The notes under the pieces were generated by a model. The model made no database searches and was not told where the DNA came from. It saw only the letters and a list, made by a program, of their open reading frames with translations. 32,735 nucleotides of DNA from an uncultured Methylocystaceae bacterium (lineage in GTDB: Bacteria; Pseudomonadota; Alphaproteobacteria; Rhizobiales; Beijerinckiaceae), in NCBI GenBank assembly GCA_937870755.1, contig CALMZV010000155.1, forward strand, positions 1 through 32,735, read 5' to 3'. Made by a program: the position numbers and the translations under genes. This document shows, piece by piece, positions 1-7,633 of the stretch. Positions within the stretch are counted from its first letter, which is position 1, and every line of letters begins with the position of its first letter.

Positions 1-393
1 AACGCGCGTCGCGGGCGCCGCAGCGGGCGGCCGCGGCTGTGCGGCGCGCGGGGCTGCCGGCGCGGCGGGCCCCGCCGGCTTGGGGGCCGTGACTGCCGGC
101 GCCGCTGGCTTGGGAGCCGTGACTGCCGGCGCCGCTGGCTTGGGAGCCGTGACCGCCGGCGCCGCCGGCTTGGGGGCCGTGACCGCCGGCGACGCCGGCT
201 TGGGAGCCGTGACCGCCGGCGCCGCCGGCTTGGGAGCTGAACCGGGCGGTTGCGGCGCGACGGGCGCCGGGCGCGCCGGGCCGGGCCGAGCGGGCTGCTC
301 GCCCGTCCCCTGCGCGAATGCCGACGGCGCCGCCAGCGTATGCGCCATGACGCCGGCGAGAAGCATGCATTTGGCCTTGCCCATCGTGTTCAT
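1..393 (-). CDS. Exported Ala/Pro-rich decapeptide-repeat protein (partial, 3' end outside window)
   Basis: The frame is open from the ATG at 393 to the window edge (131 codons, no stop), so the protein is cut at its C-terminal side. GGAGG sits 4-5 nt before the ATG. The first 28 residues form a signal peptide: a basic start (MNTMGKAK), a hydrophobic stretch and an AFA-Q cleavage site near residues 26-29. The mature part is low-complexity, rich in Ala, Pro and Gln, and then carries five near-exact copies of a ten-residue unit of the form APKPAAPAVT. Such Pro/Ala/Lys stretches often act as extended periplasmic spacers, but no domain is visible before the edge, so I assign no function. The opposite-strand frame over the same repeat has no leader or usable ribosome binding site. 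Confidence 0.75.
   Translation of the reverse strand, partial: MNTMGKAKCMLLAGVMAHTLAAPSAFAQGTGEQPARPGPARPAPVAPQPPGSAPKPAAPAVTAPKPASPAVTAPKPAAPAVTAPKPAAPAVTAPKPAAPAVTAPKPAGPAAPAAPRAAQPRPPAAAPATRV
77..236. repeat. 30-bp tandem repeat, five copies plus a partial sixth
   Basis: Units begin at 77, 107, 137, 167 and 197, with a partial unit at 227. The copies differ at only a few positions (C/T and G/A changes). The period is a multiple of three, so copy-number change would keep the minus-strand protein in frame. It encodes the decapeptide repeat of the exported protein. It is not a CRISPR array: there are no unique spacers. Confidence 0.9.
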
Positions 394-495
394 CGCGCCT
401 CCAGGCGATTCATTGCGACTTTCGACGCACTGCAAAATCAAAGCTTGGCGCGAGCGCGTCGGTTTCGCGGCGAGGGTGAGGCGGACGCCGCGCCG

Positions 496-1641
496 TCAGG
501 TCGGCAGTCTGGGCGCCTCTTCCTCCAGATATTCCTCGCGGATGACGCTCGCGAGCGCGAGCAGCGGCATCGCCAGAAACGCGCCGGCGAACCCCCAGAG
601 CCAGGTCCAGACCACGACCGACAGGAACACCAGCATCGGATTCATCGTGATGCGATCCCCGACGATCTTGGGCGTGACGAGATTGGCCTCGATCAGGCTG
701 ATCGTCAGAAACAGGCCGAACGGCGTCATCGCGTGCAGCAGATTCGGATAGGTGGCGATGCCGAACACGATCAGCAGCGCCTTGAGAATGAGAGGGCCGA
801 CGACCGGCATGAAATTGAGTGCGAAGGCCAGAAAGCCCCACAGCAAGGCGCCCGGAACGCCGAACGCCCAGAACACGGCCGCCACGACGACGCCGAGCGC
901 CGCGTTGATGGCGGCGACCGTGAAAATGTACTCCGCGAGTTTGGCCTGCGCCTCGTTGAACGAGCGAAGCACCGAAAGCCGCCGCTCGCGACCTTCCACC
1001 ATCAGCACCGCCGCCTGACGGATGTCCTTGCGCGTGGCGATGTACATGAGCAGCGTGAACAGGAAGATGACGAATTGCGAGATCGTCGGCGTGACGATCT
1101 CCATCGCTCTGGTGGCCAGATCGACCGTGGAGGCGCGGGTTTCGGCGACGATGGTCATCCGTCCGGCGACGGCGCCGCTTTCGACGGCGGTCTTGCGCAG
1201 CCCCTCGAACATCGTCAGCAGGCCCTCGACGCTCTTGAGGATGTTCTGGAAGCCGTGGCTGATCCTGGGAAGGATCGCCGTCACTTCCGGCAGGCTCGGC
1301 ATCATCACATAGACCGCGCCGCCGACAAGCGCGATCAGTCCCGCAACGATCGCCAGAGCGGTCGCGGCGCCGGGAATCCTGAAACGTTCTCCGTAGTCGG
1401 CGGCGGGACTGAGAATGAGGCCGACGACGACGCCCATCACGATCGGCATGGCCACGACGCGCGTCGCGTTCAGCACCGCCAGCAGCGCCAGAACGAAAAG
1501 GCCGATCGCCGCGTAGCTGCCCCAGCGCAGGTACACCGTCTGGACTGACACCTCTTCGGCGATTTCCACATTGGCGTCGCGCGTGGCCGACATGTGGCGC
1601 GACAGCGCCTTCAACTCGCCGTTCCCGTTCTTTTCAGCCAT
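496..1641 (-). CDS. AI-2E family (UPF0118/PerM-type) permease
   Basis: This 381-residue polytopic inner-membrane protein belongs to the AI-2E exporter family, whose members include proposed autoinducer-2 exporters and Na+/H+ antiporters; the substrate here cannot be read from sequence. A cytoplasmic N-terminus of about 35 residues is followed by hydrophobic helices near 36-55, 58-74 and 84-107. A long soluble segment (about 108-175) comes next, then further helices near 176-200, 228-262, 268-292, 297-320 and 330-350. The family-typical stretches LNFMPVVGP and EANLVTPKIVGDRITMNP are present. The ATG at 1641 is used because the frame only stays open further upstream by running through the neighbouring gene. 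A sigma-EcfG-like promoter lies 93 nt upstream, in the gap after the YihY gene, which suggests stress induction separate from that gene. Confidence 0.88.
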   Translation of the reverse strand: MAEKNGNGELKALSRHMSATRDANVEIAEEVSVQTVYLRWGSYAAIGLFVLALLAVLNATRVVAMPIVMGVVVGLILSPAADYGERFRIPGAATALAIVAGLIALVGGAVYVMMPSLPEVTAILPRISHGFQNILKSVEGLLTMFEGLRKTAVESGAVAGRMTIVAETRASTVDLATRAMEIVTPTISQFVIFLFTLLMYIATRKDIRQAAVLMVEGRERRLSVLRSFNEAQAKLAEYIFTVAAINAALGVVVAAVFWAFGVPGALLWGFLAFALNFMPVVGPLILKALLIVFGIATYPNLLHAMTPFGLFLTISLIEANLVTPKIVGDRITMNPMLVFLSVVVWTWLWGFAGAFLAMPLLALASVIREEYLEEEAPRLPT

Positions 1642-1733
1642 GCGCGCCCCCGATGGCGTCCAACGCCGAAATGCGACCGGAGACCGCGCTCCCGCCGCTG
1701 TTGCGTCAAGCCCCGCTGGGCGATCGCGACGAC

Positions 1734-1759
1734 AACGGGGCATGCGGGGCGATTGTTCC
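1734..1759 (-). promoter_or_regulatory. Candidate sigma-EcfG promoter for the AI-2E permease
   Basis: On the minus strand GGAAC (1759-1755) is followed by 17 nt and CGTT (1737-1734), matching the alphaproteobacterial general-stress consensus GGAAC-N16/17-CGTT. It sits in the short gap between the YihY stop and the permease start and points at the permease. Transcription should start near 1727. Confidence 0.6.
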
Positions 1760-1763
1760 CTCG

Positions 1764-2813
1764 TCAGCGCGCGGACGAAGGGCCAATGCGGTCGGCCATC
1801 TGCGCGCCGCGCAAGCCAATCGGTTTCGGCATGCCGACGGTGGTGTCGCGCGCGGTCTGATGCTCCAGTTCGCTGTTCAGCTCCGCGCCGACGAGGATGA
1901 CGCAGGCCGACGCCCACAGCCACGTCATGAAAACGACCACCGCGGCGAGCGAACCGTACGTCGCCTCGTAGGAGCCGAACCGCGCCACGTAGAAACTGAA
2001 GCCCGCAGACGCGAGCGCCCACAGAAGCGCCGCCAGCAGCGCGCCGGGCAACACCCACACGAAACGCGCCGGCCGCCGGCTGGGGCCGATCCAGTAAAGA
2101 GTCGCGACGGCGCCGACCGCCACGAGATAGAAGACCGGCCAGCGCAGGAGTTTCACGAGCGTTTCCAGCGCCGCGCCGAACGGCGCCCGTTCGATGAGCG
2201 CCGGCGCGACCGCGATGACGAACATCGCGAAGGTGACAAGCGCGATGGCGCTGACGGTCGTGAGCAACGAGACCGCGTTCAACTTCAGGAACGAACGCTT
2301 CTCGTCTTCTTCGTAGATCACGTTGAGCGCATCGAACATGCTCTTGATGGCGGCGTTCGCGCTCCAGGCGGCGATGGCCAGACCCGCGACCAGCTTGATC
2401 GACAGGCTGGCGTTCGACTGCGACGACAGACGCGCGGCCTGTTCGACCACGATCGAACGGGCGGCGTCCGGCAGCGCCGTCAGAAAGGGCGCAAGTCTGG
2501 CGACGACGTCGCGCGGATCCGCGATCAGTCCGAACAGGGACACGAGCACGGAGACGGCCGGCGCGAGCGCCACCAGCGAATAGAACGCGACGCCGGCGCC
2601 AACGGACACAAGTCGGTCGTCCATCGTCTCGCGCCATGTGCGCGCGGCGATGTCCTTCCAGCCGAGCCACGTCATGTCCTGCGGGCGCGCGGCGAAACGT
2701 CCGCGTTCGCGCGCATCCTTTTCCAGCGGCAGCGTGCGACCGGCGCGCTCGTAGAGATAGCCCGCCACGAGACCGACGACGCCCAGTCGCAACAGAAACG
2801 GCAGCGATCTCAT
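1764..2813 (-). CDS. YihY/BrkB family inner-membrane protein
   Basis: This 349-residue protein belongs to the YihY/virulence-factor BrkB family (older name: putative ribonuclease BN family), an integral membrane family without a settled biochemical role. After a short N-terminal hydrophobic segment (about 5-20) come the family hallmarks WKDIAARTWRE.. and the first long helix GAGVAFYSLVALAPAVSVLVSL. Five further helices follow, ending in TYGSLAAVVVFMTWLWASACVILVGAELNSELE, of which YGSLA..VV..WLW and GAELN are diagnostic. The start at 2813 (MRSLPF) is preferred to an upstream ATG at 2852 because GGGGAG lies about 7 nt before it. The gene is divergent from the DUF883 gene, with a 217-bp gap between them. 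I see no EcfG-type site facing it. Confidence 0.88.
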   Translation of the reverse strand: MRSLPFLLRLGVVGLVAGYLYERAGRTLPLEKDARERGRFAARPQDMTWLGWKDIAARTWRETMDDRLVSVGAGVAFYSLVALAPAVSVLVSLFGLIADPRDVVARLAPFLTALPDAARSIVVEQAARLSSQSNASLSIKLVAGLAIAAWSANAAIKSMFDALNVIYEEDEKRSFLKLNAVSLLTTVSAIALVTFAMFVIAVAPALIERAPFGAALETLVKLLRWPVFYLVAVGAVATLYWIGPSRRPARFVWVLPGALLAALLWALASAGFSFYVARFGSYEATYGSLAAVVVFMTWLWASACVILVGAELNSELEHQTARDTTVGMPKPIGLRGAQMADRIGPSSAR

Positions 2814-2939
2814 GCGATCTCCCCTGCGACGCCCGCGCCGCTGCCGTTTCAATGCCGGCGGCGGCGAATGGTTTCATCGCGAGGCGCGGAAACGGCCGCG
2901 CATGGCGGTTGCGCGCCGCAAAAAAGGCGAAGCTTGTGC

Positions 2940-2964
2940 GGAACATCTCGCGGCCTGCCTCGTT
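2940..2964 (+). promoter_or_regulatory. Sigma-EcfG promoter for the DUF883/YqjE-like pair
   Basis: GGAAC (2940-2944), 16 nt, CGTT (2961-2964): an exact match to the EcfG consensus. The transcript would start near 2971, about 60 nt before the DUF883 start codon. The location, orientation and stress-type products downstream all agree. Confidence 0.72.
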
Positions 2965-3030
2965 GGAATTCGCAGCCGGCGCAGCGCCTGCAGCGCGCCC
3001 GGATTTCAGCCACACGCACGAGGATCGACC

Positions 3031-3366
3031 ATGGGCTACGACGACAAAGCCAAGCAAATCGCCGCCGAAGCGGGCGCCATGAAAGACGAAGCGCGCGAGC
3101 GGATCGCCGCGGCCGGCGAAACCATCAAGGACGAGGCGCAGCGGGCCGGCCGCACGTTGACGACGACGGCGTCGGAACTCGCCGAAAGCGCATCCGCGCG
3201 GTTGCGTTCCGTGGGCGTCGACACCGAACAGATGATGGATGCGGCGCGCGGGCAGGCCAGCGAGTTGCAGCGGCTGCTGGCGTCGGAAATTCGCGCGCGC
3301 CCGATGCGTGCGCTGGGCGTCGCCGCGCTGGTCGGTCTCGCCTTCGGCCTCCTGACATCGAGGTGA
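3031..3366 (+). CDS. DUF883 (ElaB/YqjD-like) membrane-anchored protein
   Basis: This is a 111-residue protein of the DUF883 family. Residues 1-90 are charged and helical with spaced Ala, Glu and Lys (coiled-coil-like). The C-terminus is a single hydrophobic anchor, ALGVAALVGLAFGLLTSR (about 94-111), preceded by RARPMR, the usual DUF883 tail. In E. coli the relatives YqjD and ElaB are tail-anchored, bind ribosomes and rise in stationary phase under RpoS. By analogy this may be a stress-induced ribosome or membrane factor, which is inference. The start is ATG 3031, with AGGA about 8-10 nt upstream. It is followed after only 4 nt by a YqjE-like gene, so the E. coli yqjD-yqjE pairing is conserved. 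An exact EcfG promoter precedes it. Confidence 0.85.
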   Translation: MGYDDKAKQIAAEAGAMKDEARERIAAAGETIKDEAQRAGRTLTTTASELAESASARLRSVGVDTEQMMDAARGQASELQRLLASEIRARPMRALGVAALVGLAFGLLTSR

Positions 3367-3370
3367 GGCC

Positions 3371-3772
3371 ATGCTGAAAGGCCTGTCGCTTCTGGCCGCC
3401 GCGGAAGCCGGCGCGGCCGTCAAACGGCAAGCGATCGCATATGCGCTTTATGCGGCGGCGGCCGTGGTCGGGCTTTTCGCGCTCGCGTTTCTTCTGGCCG
3501 CGTTGCATACTTGGTTGACGATGCGCATGTCGAGTGTGGAAGCGAGTCTTTATATCGCGCTCGGCCTGGCCGTGATCGCGGGCGTCATTTTCGCGATCGG
3601 CCCCTACAGAAAATCACGGCGCGCGACCCCATCGCCGCTCGCCGCGACGGCCGCGGTCGCGGCGCCGCTCGCCGCGCAGACGCTGCTTCGGCGCGCCAAT
3701 CTGGGCGCGGTCGGGCTTGTCGCCGTTCTGATCGGCGGCGCCCTGATCGGCCGCAGGATCGCCCGCGACTGA
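3371..3772 (+). CDS. YqjE-like / phage-holin-superfamily (PF07332-type) membrane protein
   Basis: This is a small integral membrane protein of 133 residues. Hydrophobic helices lie at about 22-46 and 56-77, and a third hydrophobic segment (GAVGLVAVLIGGALIG) near 111-127 ends in a basic RRIARD tail. The layout fits the YqjE/'holin-X' superfamily that travels with DUF883 genes; there is no phage context, so 'holin' is only the family label. It starts 4 nt after the DUF883 stop and so is co-transcribed from the EcfG promoter at 2940. A strong terminator follows. The biochemical role is unknown. Confidence 0.78.
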   Translation: MLKGLSLLAAAEAGAAVKRQAIAYALYAAAAVVGLFALAFLLAALHTWLTMRMSSVEASLYIALGLAVIAGVIFAIGPYRKSRRATPSPLAATAAVAAPLAAQTLLRRANLGAVGLVAVLIGGALIGRRIARD

Positions 3773-3790
3773 ACCGAACGCACAATGTTT

Positions 3791-3832
3791 CGAACAGGCC
3801 TCCGCCCACGCGCGCGGCCTGTTCGCTTTTTT
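3791..3832 (+). terminator. Rho-independent terminator after the DUF883/YqjE-like operon
   Basis: A perfect 10-bp stem, CGAACAGGCC (3791-3800) with GGCCTGTTCG (3816-3825), has a 15-nt loop and is followed by CTTTTTT. It ends the stress operon and separates it from the ABC transporter gene. Confidence 0.88.
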
Positions 3833-3893
3833 GAATGCTACTTGCAAGCAACCGGATTTTCTCTGCCGCTGCGGTGGCGTCTTGGAGCGACGA

Positions 3894-5723
3894 ATGGATA
3901 GAGCGGTCAGGGGCGCGGATTCCGTTGCGGACCGGAACACGCGCTCGACGTTTGCGCAGTTCATTTCCTTCGCCAGCGGATTCTGGCGGCGCAAGGGCGC
4001 GGGGGGCGCCTGGGCGCTCACGGCGCTGGTGCTGACGGCGTTGTTCGGCCAGATCGGCATGAGCGTCGCGTTCAACAAGTGGAATCGCATTTTCTTCGAC
4101 GCCATCGAAAAGAAGAACGTCGACGCGGTCTGGTCCGCGCTCGGCTGGCTGCCGTGGCTGGTGATCGGCACGGCGCTGATCGTTTCGACGCTCGTCGTCT
4201 CGCGCATGACGCTGCAGGTGCGCTGGCGCGCATGGCTGACCGACGCTGTGAAGGGCTGGTGGGTGGCGGACCAGCGCTATTATCGGCTCGGCTTCGTCGC
4301 CCCCGACCTGTCGGCGCCGGAATTTCGCATCGCCGACGACGTGCGCCTGTCGATCGAACCGCTCGTGGAATTTGCGCTCGGCCTCTTGAGCGCGGCGGTG
4401 ACGGCCGCCACCTTCGCCGCCATTCTGTGGCAGGTCGCCGGGTCGTATACGCTCACGCTCGGCGGATCGACGTTCGAAATTCCGGCCTATATGGCGCTGG
4501 CGGCGATCGTCTACGCCGTGATCGCCTCCACCGCCGCCTATTTCACCGGGCGCCCGCTGGTGCAGCGCATTTCGACGAAAAACGAGATGGAGGCGCAGTT
4601 CCGCGCGGAAATGACGCGGCTGCGCGAGAATTCCGAAAGCATCGCGCTCATCAAGGGGTGCGAGGACGAACTCGCATCACTGCGCGCCAATTACAAGAAC
4701 GTCGTCGCGGCCTGGATGAAGATCGTCGCGCAACAGGGCAGGATCGCGTTGGTGCTCAACACCAACAGCGCGCTGTTTCCGGTCATTCCGCTGTTGCTTA
4801 CGGCGCCCAAATATCTGGCCGGCGCGCTCACGCTCGGCGGCGTGATGCAGGTCGTGGCGGCCTTCATGGCGGTGCAGGCGGCGCTCATCTGGTTCGTCGA
4901 CAATTTCGTCCGACTCGCGGAATGGTTCGCCTCGGCCACGCGCGTCATCGAACTCACGTCGGCGCTCGATGACCTCGACATCGGCACGACGATGGAGGAC
5001 CAGAATCTCATCGAACTCGGACACAGCGACGACGGGCTTCTGCACATCGACAATCTGTCCGTGGCCGATCGCGGCGGGCGCGTGATGATCGCTGACGCCT
5101 CCACCACCATCAAACCGGGCGAGAAGGTGCTCGTCAGCGGGGAGAGCGGCTCGGGCAAATCAACGCTGATCCGTGCGCTGGCGGGGCTCTGGCCGTGGGG
5201 CTCGGGCGCGATCCTGCTGCCGCGCGATACGCCGATCGCGTTTGTGCCCCAGCGGCCCTATCTGCCGCTCGGCACGCTGCGCGACGCCCTGCTCTATCCG
5301 GACGCCGACGCGCAGATCGACGACAAGCGCATCATCGCCGCCATGGCTCGCTGCGGCCTGTCGTATCTCGCCGGGCGCCTCGACGAGCAGGACGTGCGCT
5401 GGGACCAGACGCTCTCCGGCGGCGAGCGGCAGCGCATCGCTTTCTGCCGCCTGCTGCTGCAGAAGCCGCAGATCATCATCATGGATGAGGCCACGTCCGC
5501 GCTGGACGAGCAGAGCCAGACGTCGCTGCTCTCGCTGTTGCGCGAGGATCTCGCGCCGGCGACCGTGATCAGCGTCGGCCACCGGCCCGGCATCGAGGAT
5601 TTCCACGACCGCAAGCTGGTGCTGGAAAAGAAGATGGCCGGCGCGCACCTGACGCAGCATCGCCTGCCGAAATCGCTATGGCATCTTTTGACCGGCGGCG
5701 GGCTGATGAAACGGGCGTCCTGA
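3894..5723 (+). CDS. SbmA/BacA-type fused ABC transporter (permease + ATPase)
   Basis: This 609-residue half-transporter carries an N-terminal SbmA/BacA-like (ABC_membrane_2) membrane domain of about 370 residues and a C-terminal ATPase, like YddA and mycobacterial Rv1819c. Relatives take up vitamin B12, bleomycin-type compounds or antimicrobial peptides, or act on very-long-chain fatty acyl groups; the substrate here is unknown. Family motifs include FNKWNRIFFDAIEKKN, WRAWLTDAVKGWW and PEFRIADD (the EAA-like region of SbmA is N-P-(D)-QRI). The ATPase has Walker A GESGSGKST (416-424), signature LSGGE (507-511), Walker B IIIMDEATSALDE (D531, E532) and H-loop H563, so it looks active. It presumably works as a homodimer. 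The start at ATG 3894 has GGAG 6-7 nt upstream; a longer reading from TTG 3831 would begin inside the preceding terminator. It stands alone and its stop converges on the histidine-kinase gene 21 nt away. Confidence 0.9.
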   Translation: MDRAVRGADSVADRNTRSTFAQFISFASGFWRRKGAGGAWALTALVLTALFGQIGMSVAFNKWNRIFFDAIEKKNVDAVWSALGWLPWLVIGTALIVSTLVVSRMTLQVRWRAWLTDAVKGWWVADQRYYRLGFVAPDLSAPEFRIADDVRLSIEPLVEFALGLLSAAVTAATFAAILWQVAGSYTLTLGGSTFEIPAYMALAAIVYAVIASTAAYFTGRPLVQRISTKNEMEAQFRAEMTRLRENSESIALIKGCEDELASLRANYKNVVAAWMKIVAQQGRIALVLNTNSALFPVIPLLLTAPKYLAGALTLGGVMQVVAAFMAVQAALIWFVDNFVRLAEWFASATRVIELTSALDDLDIGTTMEDQNLIELGHSDDGLLHIDNLSVADRGGRVMIADASTTIKPGEKVLVSGESGSGKSTLIRALAGLWPWGSGAILLPRDTPIAFVPQRPYLPLGTLRDALLYPDADAQIDDKRIIAAMARCGLSYLAGRLDEQDVRWDQTLSGGERQRIAFCRLLLQKPQIIIMDEATSALDEQSQTSLLSLLREDLAPATVISVGHRPGIEDFHDRKLVLEKKMAGAHLTQHRLPKSLWHLLTGGGLMKRAS

Positions 5724-5744
5724 CAGGCGCCCGGTCCGCACGCC

Positions 5745-7409
5745 TCACACGGCCGCGAACCGCCAGACCAGCAATTCGCCTTCGGCCGGCGCCAGCATGG
5801 ACGCCTCCAGTTGCAGCAGCAGGCCGCGCAGGATCTTGGGGTCCGGCTCGCCCTCCGGCAGGCTGCCGTCGGCGACGATGCGCAGCGTGACCAGGCGATC
5901 TTCGGTTTCGGACACTTCCACGCGCAGCGCGTGCACGAATTCCGAATGGAGGCCGGCGATGATCGCCTCGACAATGGCGAGGCCGAACGGAATGGCGCGA
6001 TCGACGTGCAGAATGGCGTCGACATCCGCCTCGATCGAAATCCATTGCGTTGAGCGGCGCAGCGACGCCTTCAGCGTGTTCACCACCTCCAGACAGAACG
6101 GCGCGACCGCGATCGGCCGCATCTTGCCGTCGGCGAGCGCCAGACGGTAGGCGATGGAGAGCACCTGCACGCGCGCGGCGGTCTCGAGAAGATCGTCGCG
6201 GCGCTTGCCCGAGCGCAGGCGTTCCGACAAGGAGAGGTAGGACTGGATGACCTGAAGGCTGTTCTTGATGCGATGATGCAGCTCGCGCGTGAGGAACTCG
6301 TTGTCGGCCAGTGTGGCGCGCAACCGTTCCTCGCGCACGGCGTGGTCGGTCACCATTTCGTTGAACGCCTCGGCCACGCGGCGCAGCTCGCGCGGCATGC
6401 CGGGACCCACGAGCGCCAGCGTCTTGCTGTTGGGATCGGCGATGCGCGCGAGCGCCGCCGCCTTGATGCCGTAGATCCAGTGCATCACGTCCTGGCGGAT
6501 GGCGCGGGCGTAGACGAGATACATGATCGCCATGATGGCGAGCGGGGCCAGCGTGAGCGTGAGAAACAACATCCAGGCGCGCTGGCGATCGTCGTCGCCG
6601 AACCGCGTGACCAGACTGAGGCCGGACGCGATGACCGGCGCCGCGGCGTAGGAATAGACCGCCCCGCCGGCCGAGGCCGCGCGAAACTGCCGGGCCGCCG
6701 TTCCCTCGGCCAGCTTGCCGGGCAGCCAGGATCGGTCGGGAGCACGGTCGGCGACGTCCTGCCGGCCGCCGAGGAAGAGGGCGTTCGGGCCGCCGACAAG
6801 AGCAAGCGCGCCCTGTCGCGTCGCGCCCTCGCTCAACAACGTGTCGAGCACATCCGGCGCAACCATCAGCATGGCGCGCCAGCCCCTGGCGGAGGACGTG
6901 TCCGAGCGCACGTAAACGGTCAGCGCCGGCGCGCCCTTCACCTCGACGATCGCGAGCCGCGACGGGGCGAATTTCACGTCCCGATAGGTTTCGTACGTCT
7001 CGGCCGCCGATTGCGTCGCGGCGATCGCGTCGACCTGATCGAGCGAAACGAATTTCGGATCGCTCGCGGCGCACGTCCGGCCCGTTGCGTCGGAAAACCA
7101 GATCGCGCGAAAATCGGGGCTGGACCGCAAGGCGATCTCGGCCAGACGGGCGCACGCCTCGCCCTTCACACCCGCATCGAGCACTCCGTTCGCGCCGGCG
7201 GCGAGCGCGCGTTGAGCGCCGCGAAACCAGATCATGGTCCGGGTTGCGTAATCGGCGATGGTGGAAATTTCCGTGGTCTGGATCGCGCCCAGGCGATTGC
7301 GATAAATGGCCGTGGCCAGCAGCAGCGAGAAAATGGCGGACGGAACCACGACGAGCGCCATCAATCCGAGAAGGCGCGTGCGCATGCTGCGGGATCGAGG
7401 CTCGTTCAT
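5745..7409 (-). CDS. Membrane HisKA_2-type sensor protein with degenerate ATP-binding domain
   Basis: This 554-residue sensor lies divergent from phyR. Membrane helices at about 12-33 and 278-300 enclose an extracytoplasmic sensor region (34-277). A HAMP-like/linker stretch (301-360) follows, then a HisKA_2 dimerisation domain with RELHHRIKNSLQVIQSYLSL, where His379 is the expected phosphoacceptor. The C-terminal part aligns by eye with a HATPase domain (DRAIPFGLAIVEAIIAGLHSEF, 470-491), but the two N-box asparagines are replaced by Val and Ala, the G1 DxGxG is replaced by ADGSLPEG, and no G2 glycine loop is visible. Autophosphorylation therefore looks unlikely. It may be a phosphotransferase, phosphatase or partner of an active kinase in the PhyR pathway (inference). 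Its mRNA probably starts at the two-way EcfG promoter near 7610, giving a leader of about 190 nt. The ribosome site before ATG 7409 is weak; ATG 7385 is an alternative. Confidence 0.82.
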   Translation of the reverse strand: MNEPRSRSMRTRLLGLMALVVVPSAIFSLLLATAIYRNRLGAIQTTEISTIADYATRTMIWFRGAQRALAAGANGVLDAGVKGEACARLAEIALRSSPDFRAIWFSDATGRTCAASDPKFVSLDQVDAIAATQSAAETYETYRDVKFAPSRLAIVEVKGAPALTVYVRSDTSSARGWRAMLMVAPDVLDTLLSEGATRQGALALVGGPNALFLGGRQDVADRAPDRSWLPGKLAEGTAARQFRAASAGGAVYSYAAAPVIASGLSLVTRFGDDDRQRAWMLFLTLTLAPLAIMAIMYLVYARAIRQDVMHWIYGIKAAALARIADPNSKTLALVGPGMPRELRRVAEAFNEMVTDHAVREERLRATLADNEFLTRELHHRIKNSLQVIQSYLSLSERLRSGKRRDDLLETAARVQVLSIAYRLALADGKMRPIAVAPFCLEVVNTLKASLRRSTQWISIEADVDAILHVDRAIPFGLAIVEAIIAGLHSEFVHALRVEVSETEDRLVTLRIVADGSLPEGEPDPKILRGLLLQLEASMLAPAEGELLVWRFAAV

Positions 7410-7606
7410 TGCAGGCGTGACTTGGGCGGGCGAAGGGGAGTGGCGGCTGATATCAAGATCGACCCTCGAAACGCCTGCTTGTTCCGGTCATGATGACAAT
7501 GCGCGCGCGGTCGCGGGTGCATTGTCGAGGATAAAATCAACGCCCGCATCCGCGCAAGGACGGCGGCGGACACCGACCCTCCCCGCTTTTTTCGCGCGGG
7601 ATCAAC

Positions 7607-7633
7607 GGAACGCGCCAGCCGCTCGGAAGTTCC
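7607..7633. promoter_or_regulatory. Palindromic, two-way sigma-EcfG promoter between phyR and the HisKA_2 sensor
   Basis: The sequence is GGAAC-N17-GTTCC, an inverted repeat. Read on the plus strand it is GGAAC-N16-AGTT, facing phyR (predicted start near 7638, leader about 70 nt). Read on the minus strand it is GGAAC-N16-CGTT, an exact EcfG consensus facing the sensor gene (predicted start near 7602). The rest of the 300-bp gap 7410-7709 holds no convincing gene. A poorer minus-strand match, GGAAC-N17-GTC, starts at 7485. Confidence 0.68.

Noticed and set aside
77..236. Possible CRISPR-like array (30-bp repeats)
   Set aside because: The units are contiguous with no unique spacers, and they code in frame for a decapeptide repeat in an exported protein.
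3371..3772. Prophage holin
   Set aside because: It belongs to the holin-like superfamily only by fold; the DUF883 neighbour, EcfG promoter and absence of any phage gene point to the YqjE stress pair.
3831..3893. N-terminal extension of the ABC transporter from TTG 3831
   Set aside because: That start lies within the terminator's T-run, the extra residues match nothing in the family, and ATG 3894 has GGAG at proper spacing.
7458..7485. Second EcfG site nearer the HisKA_2 sensor gene
   Set aside because: GGAAC-N17-GTC lacks the final T of the -10 and the preceding C; the palindromic site at 7607 is a much better match. Kept only as a note.
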